The notes: a model not told the origin generated them from the sequence alone. A stretch of DNA of 42,421 bases from Opitutia bacterium UBA6410 (GCA_002437405.1 DJPO01000114.1:41994-84414); one strand, 5' to 3'. Positions 22,967 to 31,726 are shown, numbered from the stretch's first letter. A program made the numbers and translations.

Positions 22967-24604
22967 TTATTCCTCCGCGCTCTGTTTTTGCGCGGCGGAT
23001 TCTTTCGCGATTTTGTCGGAAACTACGCTTGCGGCGGAGATTTCCGCGAAAGCGCGTTCGACGTTCGCCTTGAGGTTCGCCAAGTCCTTGTTGCCCGCGT
23101 CTGCGGCGGGGGCTGTGAACTTGGAAACGTAGAGAATGTACGCGTCGGAGGCGAGCGTCTGCATCGCCGAGACCTTGCCCGCGCCGAGCTTGGGAAGTTC
23201 GGACGAGGCGACTGCGTAAAGCGCGTAATTTGCGTAGTCGGGGCGCGCGGTCGCGATTACATAGTCGTTGAAGGTTTTGATTTCCGCACCGCCTTCCTTC
23301 GCGATTTTCTCGAAGGATTTTTCGTCGGTCGCCTTTTGGAGAGCTTTTTCGAGAGTCGCGGCGCGTTCGGAGAAGAGGTTTTTCTTAACGTCCGCCTTGA
23401 AATCGGCTTCCGCCTGAGCTTTGACCTGCTCGAATTTCGGCAGATAGGACGGGGCTTTTTCGGCGAGGATAACGACGTACACGCCGTCGGCGGCGGGAAC
23501 GGGGTCGGAGACGAAGGATTTTTCGTCGAGCGACATACCCGCCTGTGCGACTGCGGGGAGCACGCCGTCGGGGAGTTTTGTGTCGGTCTTGCGGATAAGG
23601 GGGAGCTTTTTGACTTCAGCCTGCGTGTCGGCGACGAGCTTTTTAAGCTCTGCGGACGCCATTTTCACGCCCGCGTCGTAGACGGACACCGTGAAGTTGA
23701 CGGCGGCGTCGGCGGCGGCTCTGAGGGCGGAGTCGGCGAGCGCGTCGGCTGCGACTTTGTCGGAGATTTCCGAGAGGGCGGGGACGTAGGGTTTGCCGTC
23801 CTTTTGCGTCGCGTACTTGTTCATGTTCGCGCCGTAGAATTCCGCGATTTCGGCTTTCGTGGGGGCGGAGACTTTCGAAGCGTATTTCACCGAGGGGAAG
23901 AATACGGTTTCAAGCACCGCGCCGTCGCCGATTCTGTACTTTTCGATGTTCGCCTTAAAGAAAGGTTCGACTTTCGCGGAATCGAGCTTGATTTGTGGGT
24001 TGAATTTTTCAAAGGAGAGAACCGCCGCTGCGAAGTTCCATTTGCCGTAGAATTTTTTGTATTGGCCTTCGATGTAGGATTCGGGCAGGTAGCCAGGCCC
24101 CGCGACGAGCTTTTCGACTTTGGCGGCGAGAGCGTTTTCGGAGAGAATGTAGGAGAGCATTTCTTCGCTCATTCTGCCGCGTTCTTCGACGAATTTTTTC
24201 CATGCGTTGGGGTCGAATTTACCGTCGGCGGACTGGAAAATCGGGGCGGATTGCACGTAGTCCCTGAGTTCGGCTTCCGAGATGCGGGTCAGCCCGAGCT
24301 GGCGTCCGAGCGAAAGCAGATACGCCTGACGGAGCATAAGTTGGCTGAGCTGCTGCTGCGTGCGCAGGTTCTTGTTGCCCAAAATTGCGTCGTAGACTGC
24401 GAGCGTCTGGAGGTTGTTGCGGACATTTTCGTCGCCGAGGTCGTATCCGAAAACGATTTTGTTGTTGTCCCACGCGCGGTTTCTGTCGCCGAGGAACGGC
24501 ACTTGTCCGATTGTGAACACGAACGCGATAATAATGGCAACCAACAGCACCATAAACACGGGTTTGTGGTGCTTTTGCAAAACTGTTTGAATCCAGGTAA
24601 TCAT
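22967..24604 (-). CDS. PpiD/SurA-N-like membrane-anchored periplasmic chaperone without a parvulin domain
   Basis: The 545-residue protein has one N-terminal membrane helix (about residues 15-33, FMVLLVAIIIAFVF) after a short cytoplasmic end, then a long periplasmic part. Residues 40-240 match the SurA_N_3/PpiD chaperone region (LMLRQAYLLSLGRQLGL, FVEERGRMSEEMLSYILSEN). The C-terminal half of the PpiD fold is present (GVYVVILAEKAPSYLPKFEQVKAQ, about residue 395-420). The inserted peptidyl-prolyl isomerase domain with its GGDLG signature is not visible, so it is likely a chaperone for outer-membrane or secreted proteins rather than an isomerase. ATG 24604 is set by a near-consensus promoter 16 bases upstream. 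The family is fairly sure. Confidence 0.82.
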   Translation of the reverse strand: MITWIQTVLQKHHKPVFMVLLVAIIIAFVFTIGQVPFLGDRNRAWDNNKIVFGYDLGDENVRNNLQTLAVYDAILGNKNLRTQQQLSQLMLRQAYLLSLGRQLGLTRISEAELRDYVQSAPIFQSADGKFDPNAWKKFVEERGRMSEEMLSYILSENALAAKVEKLVAGPGYLPESYIEGQYKKFYGKWNFAAAVLSFEKFNPQIKLDSAKVEPFFKANIEKYRIGDGAVLETVFFPSVKYASKVSAPTKAEIAEFYGANMNKYATQKDGKPYVPALSEISDKVAADALADSALRAAADAAVNFTVSVYDAGVKMASAELKKLVADTQAEVKKLPLIRKTDTKLPDGVLPAVAQAGMSLDEKSFVSDPVPAADGVYVVILAEKAPSYLPKFEQVKAQAEADFKADVKKNLFSERAATLEKALQKATDEKSFEKIAKEGGAEIKTFNDYVIATARPDYANYALYAVASSELPKLGAGKVSAMQTLASDAYILYVSKFTAPAADAGNKDLANLKANVERAFAEISAASVVSDKIAKESAAQKQSAEE

Positions 24605-24626
24605 ACTGTAAATTTTTAAAGGTGCG

Positions 24627-24655
24627 AATGTAAGCCGATTTGGACGGCGTGTCAA
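24627..24655 (-). promoter_or_regulatory. Promoter of the PpiD-like gene
   Basis: On the minus strand TTGACA (24650-24655) is 17 bp from TACATT (24627-24632). The predicted start near 24620 leaves a leader of about 16 bases with no Shine-Dalgarno sequence. Confidence 0.7.
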
Positions 24656-24727
24656 CATTTGAAAGCGACAAAAATGGGCGGATTTGGTGGTTGTAAAAAC
24701 GCCCCGAAACGCCCATATTTTTTCGCG

Positions 24728-26473
24728 ATGACTGAAAAGACAGACACGGCGTTGATTTTGTGCGCGGGCTACGGCAGCAGGCTGCGTCCGCTCACCGACA
24801 AACTCCCCAAGCCGCTTTTGCCCGTGCGCGGGCGGCCGATTTTGTTTTCGATTTTGGACAAACTCCGCGCGGCGGGAATCGGCAGATTTTTCGTGAACGT
24901 CCACCACAAACCCGAGGCGTTTGCTGAGGCGTTCGGTTTGACGGCGGACACGTTCGCGGGCGGGGCGCGGACGGCGCAAACGCAGTATTGCGGCTGCCCG
25001 CTCGTGCTCGTTTACGAGCCCGAAATATTGGAGACGGGCGGGGCTGTGGCGAATCTGCTTGCGCATATGGACAAGTTCGCCGCACTCGCCGTGCACAACG
25101 GCGACATACTTTTCGACGCCGACCCTTCGGAATTTCTCGCCCGAGCCGCCGAAAACCTCGCCGACCCGAAGTGTTGCGCTACGCTGTGTTTGCGCAGCGG
25201 CGGGAATCTGTCGAACGTTGGCGTGGACGCGGACGGCGACGTTTGCGATATGCGTTTTACGCTGAAGTCGCCGTACGAAAAGCTCGCGCAATATACGGGC
25301 TTTTGCGTGCTGAATCCGCGCAGCTACGATTACTTTGCGGCTGCGGATAAACCGAAGTTTTCGATTGTCGAGACGTTTTGCAAAATGCTCTCGGACGGCG
25401 GGCGGATAGGCGGAGTTCTCTGTGACGGCGGCGAATGGGCGGACATCGGCACGCGCGGGGAATTTGCGCGGCTTAACGCGGGCGGGCTGCCCGACGAATG
25501 GACTGCGTTGGCGCGCCTTTGCGACGCGGGTTTCCCCCCAGACGGTGCGGAGCTTTCGGCGGTCGCGAAGGGGGCTTCGACGCGCAGGTTTTTCAAATTC
25601 AAGACGGGCGGGAGCGGGCGCGTCGCGTGCTTTTATTCGGACACCCCGCGCGAAAATTATCTGTACGCGCCGCTTGCGAAGTTTTTGCATTCGCGCGGAA
25701 TTCCCGTCCCCGAAATATTTTTCGACGACCCCGACGGGCGCGCAATCGTTATGCAGGACGCGGGCGGGGCGGATTTGGGCGAAGTTGCCGACTCAATCCG
25801 CAATAATTCGTATTTTGCCGCATTGCGGGCAGCTAAAAAGCTTCATTCGCTCCGCGCTTCGGACTTCGCCGCGGCGGGAATCGAGCTTTGCGCGCCGTTC
25901 GACAAAGCTTTGTACGATTGGGAGCAGGACTACTTTTTCGGCGAGTGTGCGCGCGGTGCTTTCGGGCTTGATTTGCCGCGCCCCGACGCGGATTTCTCGC
26001 GGATTTATTCGGTTCTTGCGTCCGCTCCGTCCGTTCCGCTTTTCAGGGATTTCCAGTCGCAAAACGTCATCGTGGACGACTCTGAAAAAACCGTAAAAGT
26101 CATAGATTTTCAGGGAATGCGGCTCGGCAACCCCTTTTACGATGTCGCGTCCCTGCTTTTCGACCCTTACATAAAAAAACCTTTCTCCGACGATTTTATC
26201 GACGCCGCGTTGCGCGAATATCTCGGGGCGGAGGCGTCGGAGGCGGATTTTGTCGGGGCGCAAAAAATGCTTTATTTTGCGGGGGCGGAGCGGCTCTTGC
26301 AGGCGTTGGGCGCGTACGGATTTCTGTCGCAAAAGCGCGGGCGGACGGAATACACAAAGTATTTCAAGCCCGCCGCGCGCAATCTGCTGGCTTGTGCCGA
26401 CCGCTGCGGTCTCGCGCAAATCGCCGCTTTTGCGGGGCAAATAATAAAAAAATCCGAAAAGTTTTCCGATTAG
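24728..26473 (+). CDS. MurU-AmgK-type fusion: sugar-1-phosphate nucleotidyltransferase plus sugar kinase
   Basis: Residues 1-250 are a nucleotidyltransferase: LCAGYGSRLRPLT (11-23), PKPLL (27-31), ETGGA (102-106), HNGD (123-126, metal Asp) and EWADIGT (236-242). Residues about 255-581 are an aminoglycoside-phosphotransferase/choline-kinase fold: ASTRRFFKF (283-291), VMQDAGG (341-347), the catalytic loop LFRDFQSQN (438-446, Asp441 and Asn446) and metal Asp460 in VIDFQG. In Pseudomonas the separate proteins AmgK (MurNAc/GlcNAc 1-kinase) and MurU (uridylyltransferase) turn recycled MurNAc into UDP-MurNAc; here both activities would sit in one chain. ATG 24728 begins the homologous region. It converges on kdsA. 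Activity on MurNAc is inferred; another anomeric kinase/uridylyltransferase pair is possible. Confidence 0.8.
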   Translation: MTEKTDTALILCAGYGSRLRPLTDKLPKPLLPVRGRPILFSILDKLRAAGIGRFFVNVHHKPEAFAEAFGLTADTFAGGARTAQTQYCGCPLVLVYEPEILETGGAVANLLAHMDKFAALAVHNGDILFDADPSEFLARAAENLADPKCCATLCLRSGGNLSNVGVDADGDVCDMRFTLKSPYEKLAQYTGFCVLNPRSYDYFAAADKPKFSIVETFCKMLSDGGRIGGVLCDGGEWADIGTRGEFARLNAGGLPDEWTALARLCDAGFPPDGAELSAVAKGASTRRFFKFKTGGSGRVACFYSDTPRENYLYAPLAKFLHSRGIPVPEIFFDDPDGRAIVMQDAGGADLGEVADSIRNNSYFAALRAAKKLHSLRASDFAAAGIELCAPFDKALYDWEQDYFFGECARGAFGLDLPRPDADFSRIYSVLASAPSVPLFRDFQSQNVIVDDSEKTVKVIDFQGMRLGNPFYDVASLLFDPYIKKPFSDDFIDAALREYLGAEASEADFVGAQKMLYFAGAERLLQALGAYGFLSQKRGRTEYTKYFKPAARNLLACADRCGLAQIAAFAGQIIKKSEKFSD

Positions 26474-26500
26474 CGCGGCAGTCGCAGCCGCCGCAAATTT

Positions 26501-26547
26501 CGACAAAAAAGGCGGAAATCCGCATCGGATTCCGCCGTTTTTTTGTC
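26501..26547. terminator. Bidirectional intrinsic terminator between convergent genes
   Basis: A long stem, CGACAAAAAAGGCGG with CCGCC and TTTTTTTGTCG, continues inward through AATCCG/CGGATT around a CAT loop. A-rich on the left and T-rich on the right, it can stop both the MurU-AmgK fusion transcript and the pyrG-kdsA transcript. Confidence 0.9.
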
Positions 26548-26561
26548 GAAAAAAATAAAAC

Positions 26562-27362
26562 CTACGCGAGCGCGTTTTTGATTTTAAGGCAGGTTTCGAC
26601 GAGCGACTCGAGCTTTGAAAGCGGTAGTTGCGTCGCCGCGTCCGAGAGTGCCTTTTCGGGGGTCGGGTGGGTTTCTATGAACATTCCGTCCGCTCCCGCG
26701 GCGACCGCCGCCTTTGCGATTAGTTCGACGTACTTTCTGTCGCCGCCGCTAACGCCGTCTCCGCGACCGGGCAGTTGCACCGAGTGCGTTGCGTCGATGA
26801 TTACGGGCGTGCCGTTTTCCGCCATAATCGAAATCGCCCGCATATCGACAACGAGATTGCCGTAGCCGAATGTCGAGCCGCGTTCCGCCTGCCAGATTTC
26901 CGAAGCCCCAGCCTCGCGCAATTTTGCGACGACGTACTTCATATCGTACGGCGAGAGAAATTGCCCCTTTTTGACGTTGACCGCCTTGCCCGTCTGCGCC
27001 GCCGCAACGAGCAGGTCGGTTTGGCGGCAGAGGAATGCGGGGATTTGCAGGGCGTCGCAGACTTCCGCGACGGGCGCGCATTGATGCGATTCGTGAACGT
27101 CCGTGATTGCGGGCAGCCCGAAATGCTCCTTGACTGCCGCCAGAATTTTCAGCCCCTCTTCAAGCCCCGGCCCGCGCGGGCTTTTTATGCTCGTGCGGTT
27201 CGCCTTGTCGAAGCTGCCTTTGAAGAGGACTGTCAGAAAGTCGGAATACTTGTCGGCAATCCGCGCGACTTCCTCGGCGACTTGAAAGCTCAGGTCGCGC
27301 GATTCGAGCGAGCAGGGCCCCGCAACCAGCAGGAATTTGCCCGATTTTGCGTCGAAAATCAT
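26562..27362 (-). CDS. kdsA: 3-deoxy-D-manno-octulosonate 8-phosphate synthase
   Basis: KdsA condenses phosphoenolpyruvate with arabinose 5-phosphate to Kdo-8-phosphate, a committed step to the LPS inner core. The 266 residues carry AGPCSLES (14-21), FKGSFDKANRTS (48-59), TDVHE, CRQTDLL and ERGSTFGYGN. Cys17 in AGPC is the metal ligand of the metal-dependent class; the metal-free E. coli enzyme has Asn there, so this enzyme likely needs a divalent metal. Its ATG overlaps the pyrG stop as ATGA, indicating translational coupling. PyrG supplies CTP, the co-substrate later used by KdsB to activate Kdo, so the pairing is functionally sensible. Assignment is secure. Confidence 0.96.
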   Translation of the reverse strand: MIFDAKSGKFLLVAGPCSLESRDLSFQVAEEVARIADKYSDFLTVLFKGSFDKANRTSIKSPRGPGLEEGLKILAAVKEHFGLPAITDVHESHQCAPVAEVCDALQIPAFLCRQTDLLVAAAQTGKAVNVKKGQFLSPYDMKYVVAKLREAGASEIWQAERGSTFGYGNLVVDMRAISIMAENGTPVIIDATHSVQLPGRGDGVSGGDRKYVELIAKAAVAAGADGMFIETHPTPEKALSDAATQLPLSKLESLVETCLKIKNALA

Positions 27363-28963
27363 TTCGATTTAGCCCTTTTGAGAGCCTCGCCGACGAACGC
27401 GCAGAAGAGCGGGTGCGGCTTGGAGGGCTTCGATTGGAACTCGGGGTGGAATTGTACGCCGACCATCCACGGGTGGTCTTTGACTTCCACGATTTCTACG
27501 AGGTTGCGCTTGGGGTTCAAGCCCGCAACCGCCAAGCCCGCTTCTTCGAGCCTCTTGCGGTATGCGTTGTTGAATTCGAAACGGTGGCGGTGGCGTTCGC
27601 GGACGGTGTTTTGCCCGTACGCCTTTTGCGCCTTCGAGCCCTCGACCAGCGCGCATTCGTACGAGCCCAGACGCATAGTCGCGCCCTTGTCGACGATGTT
27701 CTTTTGGTCGTCCATAATCGTGATTACGGGGTAGAGCGTGCTTTCGTTGAACTCCGCGCTGTTCGCGCCGTCGAGTCCGAGAACGTCGCGGGCGTATTCG
27801 ATTACCGCAATCTGCATACCGAGGCAGATTCCGAAGTAGGGGATTTTGTTTTCGCGCGCGTATTTCGCCGCGAGGATTTTGCCCTCGATGCCCCTGTCGC
27901 CGAAGCCGCCTGGGATAAGGATTCCGTCGACGCCCTCGAGGTACTTTTGCGCGCCCTCCTTTTCGACGTCTTCGGAGTCGACCCTCACGATTTTCACGGA
28001 GCAGTCGTTGCCGACGCCCGCGTGAGCGAGCGATTCGTAAATCGATTTATAGGCGTCCTGCAGGTCGATGTATTTTCCGACAACCGCAATCGTTACGCTC
28101 CCGCCCTTGGGGGAAACGAGCCTGCGGACGATGGAGTTCCACGCAGTCATATCGCTGTCGGGCGCGTCGATTCCGAGCTTGTCGACAACGAGCTTGTCCA
28201 CACCCTCTTCCGCGAGCATCAGCGGGAGTTCGTAAATCGAGTGCTTGACGTCCATTTCCTCGATAACCGCCTTTTGTTCGACATTGCAGAAAAGCGAGAG
28301 CTTTTGGCGCATGTCTTCGGTCATCGGCTGTTCGGTGCGGCATACGAGAATGTCGGGTTGGATACCGATTTCGCGCAGTTTCGCGACACTCTGCTGCGAG
28401 GGCTTTGTCTTGAGCTCGCCCGCCGCCTTGAGGTAGGGCAGGAGCGTTACATGGATAAAGAGCACGTTTTCCTTGCCGACTTCGAGCGAGAATTGGCGCA
28501 GGGCTTCGAGGAACGGCAGGCCTTCGATGTCGCCGACAGTCCCGCCGATTTCGGTGATGAGCACGTCGACGCCTTCGCCCGCGGCGTACAGGCGCGCCTT
28601 GATTTCGTTCGTGACGTGGGGGATTACCTGAACGGTTTTGCCGAGGTAGTCGCCGCGTCTTTCCTTTTGGAGGACGTGTTCGTAGATTTGCCCGGAAGTT
28701 AGGTTGTTGAATTTGCTGAGCTTGCAGTGGGTGAAGCGTTCGTAGTGCCCGAGGTCGAGGTCGGTTTCCGCGCCGTCGTCGAGCACATAGACTTCGCCGT
28801 GCTGGAAGGGGCTCATCGTCCCGGGGTCTACGTTGAGGTAGGGGTCGAATTTTTGGATTCTGACATTGAGTTTTCTGGTTTCGAGGAGAGCTCCGAGTGC
28901 GCCCGAAGTGAGCCCTTTGCCCAAAGATGAAACCACGCCGCCTGTAATAAATATATATTTCAT
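27359..28963 (-). CDS. pyrG: CTP synthase
   Basis: PyrG aminates UTP to CTP using glutamine. The 534 residues contain the N-terminal synthetase domain starting KYIFITGGVVSSLGKG, with QKFDPYLNVDPGTM and GEVYVLDDGAETDLDLGHYERF split across the first 80 residues, and a C-terminal class I glutamine amidotransferase with PGGFGDRG and the nucleophile block GICLGMQ. The start at ATG 28963 gives the canonical N-terminus; a TTG 15 codons upstream is unnecessary. It is the first gene of a pyrG-kdsA operon. The length is normal. Assignment is secure. Confidence 0.98.
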   Translation of the reverse strand: MKYIFITGGVVSSLGKGLTSGALGALLETRKLNVRIQKFDPYLNVDPGTMSPFQHGEVYVLDDGAETDLDLGHYERFTHCKLSKFNNLTSGQIYEHVLQKERRGDYLGKTVQVIPHVTNEIKARLYAAGEGVDVLITEIGGTVGDIEGLPFLEALRQFSLEVGKENVLFIHVTLLPYLKAAGELKTKPSQQSVAKLREIGIQPDILVCRTEQPMTEDMRQKLSLFCNVEQKAVIEEMDVKHSIYELPLMLAEEGVDKLVVDKLGIDAPDSDMTAWNSIVRRLVSPKGGSVTIAVVGKYIDLQDAYKSIYESLAHAGVGNDCSVKIVRVDSEDVEKEGAQKYLEGVDGILIPGGFGDRGIEGKILAAKYARENKIPYFGICLGMQIAVIEYARDVLGLDGANSAEFNESTLYPVITIMDDQKNIVDKGATMRLGSYECALVEGSKAQKAYGQNTVRERHRHRFEFNNAYRKRLEEAGLAVAGLNPKRNLVEIVEVKDHPWMVGVQFHPEFQSKPSKPHPLFCAFVGEALKRAKSK

Positions 28964-29353
28964 TTCGGGGCTAATTTTAAACAACAAAACGGCGGGGGTT
29001 GGCAACAATATAATTGCGCGGCGGTCGATTTAAATTTTTTTTTCTTTATTATTAAGTTCTTGCGTTTTCGGAGGTTTTCGGCGCAAACGGCGGGCGCAAA
29101 AACGGCGGCGCGGAAAATTGCGCGGAGAAAAATGCGGCTCACGCGCAAAAAAAGAGGAAAGCACGCAAGGCGCGGGGGAGACGAAAAATTCGTACTCAAA
29201 ATGCGCCCCGCACAAAAGCGCGTGCCCCAAGACGCGGAGAAAAAATGCACGCATGGCGCAGGCGCGCGCCGCCGCAAAACACAAATTCGAAAAAACGCGA
29301 AGCGGCAATAAGTAAAACGCAAAAAAAATTCGGAGCGCGCAAAAATAAAAAAC
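28964..29353. other. Intergenic region of about 390 bases without a recognisable gene
   Basis: The region between pyrG and the terminator of the prepilin gene is purine-rich on the plus strand, with many AAAAA and CGCG runs. Open frames on both strands are short, Arg/Lys- or Phe-rich and without family motifs, so I do not call them genes. No tRNA, SRP RNA, tmRNA or RNase P signature is visible. The pyrG promoter should lie at its left end, but no unambiguous pair of boxes can be named. Confidence 0.5.
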
Positions 29354-29355
29354 GC

Positions 29356-29389
29356 AAAAAAAGGCGGAGAGCGATAGCCGCTTCCGCCG
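29356..29389 (-). terminator. Intrinsic terminator of the large prepilin gene
   Basis: An imperfect stem of GGCGGA-G-AGCG (29363-29373) with CGCT-TCCGCC (29379-29389) is followed on the minus strand by seven T. It lies 22 bases past the prepilin stop. Confidence 0.8.
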
Positions 29390-29411
29390 ATTTTCTTTTA
29401 TGGATAAAAAA

Positions 29412-30137
29412 CTATTCCTCTTCTTCTTCGCCTTCTTCGTCGGAGGACTGAATGTCCGAGCGCAGGATATTCGCCGAGCCGCCTCTGATAGCCTGCCCGA
29501 TGTTGAACGTACGCTGGGTTTGCCCGTAGATTTTCAGCAGCCCGTTGCGGGTTTCGTCGTCGCGCATGGAGGTGAACCAGCTGACGTGTCCGTCGGTGAA
29601 TGCCATTATACCGCCTTCGTCCTTGAATACGCCATCGTTCATGTCCCAAGAGCCGTTGGGCTTGAGGCCGCGAGACCAGACGAGCGGAGTGCCCGAGGGG
29701 GCGTTGGGTTCGGTGCGGTTGGCGACTTCCCAGGAAATCGGGTACGCCTTAAATTCGGGGTTGATTTGAGTGGAAGTGCCTACGCGGTTGACGACCGAAA
29801 GGGGCATCGGCGCGCCTTCTGCGGCTTTTTCGGCGACGGCTACGTCGAAGTCGAGAATCCACATCGACGGTTCGTTCATTTCGCCGTATCTTGCGAGCTT
29901 TTCCGCCCAGCCGTAGATGTCCTTGGCGGCAATCATTCTGGACTTCGAGCCCGTTCTTGCGGCGGAAATCCACGCGTTGGAAATGCTGCGCGCGGCGTTT
30001 TGCGCTTTAACTTGGTCGCCCTTGCCCATTACGGACGCCAAATTCGGCATAATCAAGCTTGCGAGCACGCCGATAATCGCGATAACGATGAGCAATTCTA
30101 CGAGAGTGAAACCTTTTGATGTTTTTCTATTATTCAT
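29412..30137 (-). CDS. Large prepilin-type protein with DG-H motif and acidic tail
   Basis: The 241 residues start with leader MNNRKTSKG then FTLVELLIVIAIIGVLASLI, a canonical prepilin signal with Gly at -1 (G9) and Glu at +5. The C-terminal globular part includes GGIMAFTDGHVSWF (about residues 178-191), the DG-H motif typical of the abundant type II pseudopilin-like proteins of Planctomycetes, Verrucomicrobia and Lentisphaerae. The last 11 residues (SSDEEGEEEEE) form an acidic tail that could bind calcium or basic partners. No pilus or secretion machinery adjoins it, as is usual for these dispersed genes. It is divergent from mgtE and ends at a good terminator. The cargo or filament role is unknown. 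Confidence 0.88.
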   Translation of the reverse strand: MNNRKTSKGFTLVELLIVIAIIGVLASLIMPNLASVMGKGDQVKAQNAARSISNAWISAARTGSKSRMIAAKDIYGWAEKLARYGEMNEPSMWILDFDVAVAEKAAEGAPMPLSVVNRVGTSTQINPEFKAYPISWEVANRTEPNAPSGTPLVWSRGLKPNGSWDMNDGVFKDEGGIMAFTDGHVSWFTSMRDDETRNGLLKIYGQTQRTFNIGQAIRGGSANILRSDIQSSDEEGEEEEE

Positions 30138-30259
30138 AGTGGTTTAAATTATGGGGGTTGGGGTTTTCCTTTTTTCCGAAAACATATTTGTAGATTTTTC
30201 GCGGGATTTCAAGCATTTTTCTCGATTTCCTCCGAAAGCAAATAGTCGCAATAAAAAAC

Positions 30260-30288
30260 TTGAAAGAATGCGGGGGAAGGGTTGTAAT
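30260..30288 (+). promoter_or_regulatory. Promoter of mgtE
   Basis: TTGAAA (30260-30265) and TGTAAT (30283-30288) are 17 bp apart, each matching consensus at five of six bases. The start falls near 30295, about 43 bases before ATG 30338. This argues against translation starting at TTG 30260, which lies inside the -35 box. Confidence 0.65.
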
Positions 30289-30337
30289 CTCCGCTCGATA
30301 TTCATTTTTTTATGAGAGCCGCGGAAATTTGAGAGAA

Positions 30338-31726
30338 ATGCAAGAGGAAGAGAAGAAAGTCGCAGACGTACGCCGCGAGGACGGCTACACGCTTTATGAT
30401 TTGGTCAGTATGTCCGACAATGCCGAGCTCGACAGGCTCGACGACGACACTCTTCTAAAGACAAGTCCGCACATACTCTCGGTCTTTCTCTCGCGACTGG
30501 ACGTCGACACCCAGCGGCAGATTTTGCGGCGTTTTTCGCCCGAAAAGGTTTCGGAAATCGTCTCGGAGATGGACTCCGACCAGTCCGCAGAGCTCGTTTC
30601 CGAAATGCGCGAGCACCGCGCGGTCTCGGTTCTGAACGAAATGGAGCCAGACGACGCCGCCGACATCGTCCGCGAGCTCGAGGACGACGACCGCGACCGA
30701 CTGCTCAAGGGAATGCAGAAATCGCAGCCCGAGGCGGCGGAGGACGTTCTCGAACTTCTCGAATATCCCGAGGACACGGCGGGCGCGATTATGAATCCGC
30801 ACGTGGCGACCCTGCGCTCGGAGATGACGATTGACGAGGCAATCGGCGCGGTTCGCAAGATGCGTGACGAGTACGAAAACATCTATTATCTATATGTAGT
30901 CGACGCCGAGGACATTTTGGAGGGCGTCGTTTCGATGCGTTCGCTGCTGCTCGCGCCCAAAGGGGCGAAAGTCGGGCAGATAATGCGTACGGGGCTTATC
31001 GGGCTGCTCGCGCCGACGATGGACAAGGAAATCGTCGCGCACATAATGGCGGACACGAATTTCCACACGCTGCCCGTCGTCGATTCCGACGGCGAGCTGC
31101 TCGGGATTATCACGCACGACGACGTAATCGACATCATGCGCGAGGAAAATACCGAGGATATCCAGAAAATGGCGGGCGCGGGCGCGGACGAAGGCATCTT
31201 CGACCCGATTTTCACGAGTATCCGCCAGCGCACGCCGTGGCTGCTTGTAAATTTGTGTACGGCGTTTGTGGCGTCGGCGGTTGTCGGGCTTTTCGACGCG
31301 GACATCGCGGTTCTGCCGATTCTGGCGGTATTTATGCCGATAATCGCGGGAATCGGCGGAAACACGGGGGCGCAGACGCTCGCGGTTACGGTGCGCTCGA
31401 TTGCCCTCGGGGAAGTGGAAATGTTCGATATGACGCGCGTGTGTGTCCGCGAGACGATGAAGGGGCTTATTAACGGATTTCTGATAGGAATGCTCGGCGC
31501 GTGTCTTGCGCTTGTCGTCACGGCGCGTTGGGACTTCTCGATTATCGTCTGGACTGCTATGCTGATAAATATGTCGCTGGGCGGATTCATGGGCAGCTTC
31601 ATTCCGTTTACTTTGAAAAAATTCGGGCTCGACCCCGCGAGCGGTTCGTCGATATTCACGACGGGCTGCACGGACACGGGCGGATTTTTTATCTTTTTGG
31701 GGCTCGGAGCGTTCTTCCTTTTGTAG
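30338..31726 (+). CDS. mgtE: MgtE magnesium transporter
   Basis: MgtE is a homodimeric Mg2+-gated channel of the inner membrane. The 462 residues follow the family order: an acidic helical N domain (about 10-130, with LRRFSPEKVSEIVSEMDSD and MEPDDAADIVRELEDDD), two CBS domains (about 130-255, ending LLGIITHDDVIDIM), a linker helix, and five membrane helices from about 285 with PIIAGIGGNTGAQTLAVTVR and DPASGSSIF, the pore-lining signatures. The acidic N domain and CBS pair sense cytoplasmic Mg2+ in characterised members. ATG 30338 is chosen because the only longer start lies within the promoter. No Mg-sensing leader structure is recognisable in the 43-base leader. Assignment is secure. Confidence 0.96.
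   Translation: MQEEEKKVADVRREDGYTLYDLVSMSDNAELDRLDDDTLLKTSPHILSVFLSRLDVDTQRQILRRFSPEKVSEIVSEMDSDQSAELVSEMREHRAVSVLNEMEPDDAADIVRELEDDDRDRLLKGMQKSQPEAAEDVLELLEYPEDTAGAIMNPHVATLRSEMTIDEAIGAVRKMRDEYENIYYLYVVDAEDILEGVVSMRSLLLAPKGAKVGQIMRTGLIGLLAPTMDKEIVAHIMADTNFHTLPVVDSDGELLGIITHDDVIDIMREENTEDIQKMAGAGADEGIFDPIFTSIRQRTPWLLVNLCTAFVASAVVGLFDADIAVLPILAVFMPIIAGIGGNTGAQTLAVTVRSIALGEVEMFDMTRVCVRETMKGLINGFLIGMLGACLALVVTARWDFSIIVWTAMLINMSLGGFMGSFIPFTLKKFGLDPASGSSIFTTGCTDTGGFFIFLGLGAFFLL

Noticed and set aside
24605..25690. An upstream extension of the PpiD-like frame to over 900 residues
   Set aside because: The extra part is antisense to the MurU-AmgK gene and is Arg-rich; a strong promoter and the membrane-anchor N-terminus place the real start at 24604.
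29030..29322. Short Arg- or Phe-rich frames on both strands between pyrG and the prepilin gene
   Set aside because: They overlap on both strands, have no recognisable promoter or ribosome-binding site, and biased composition explains them.
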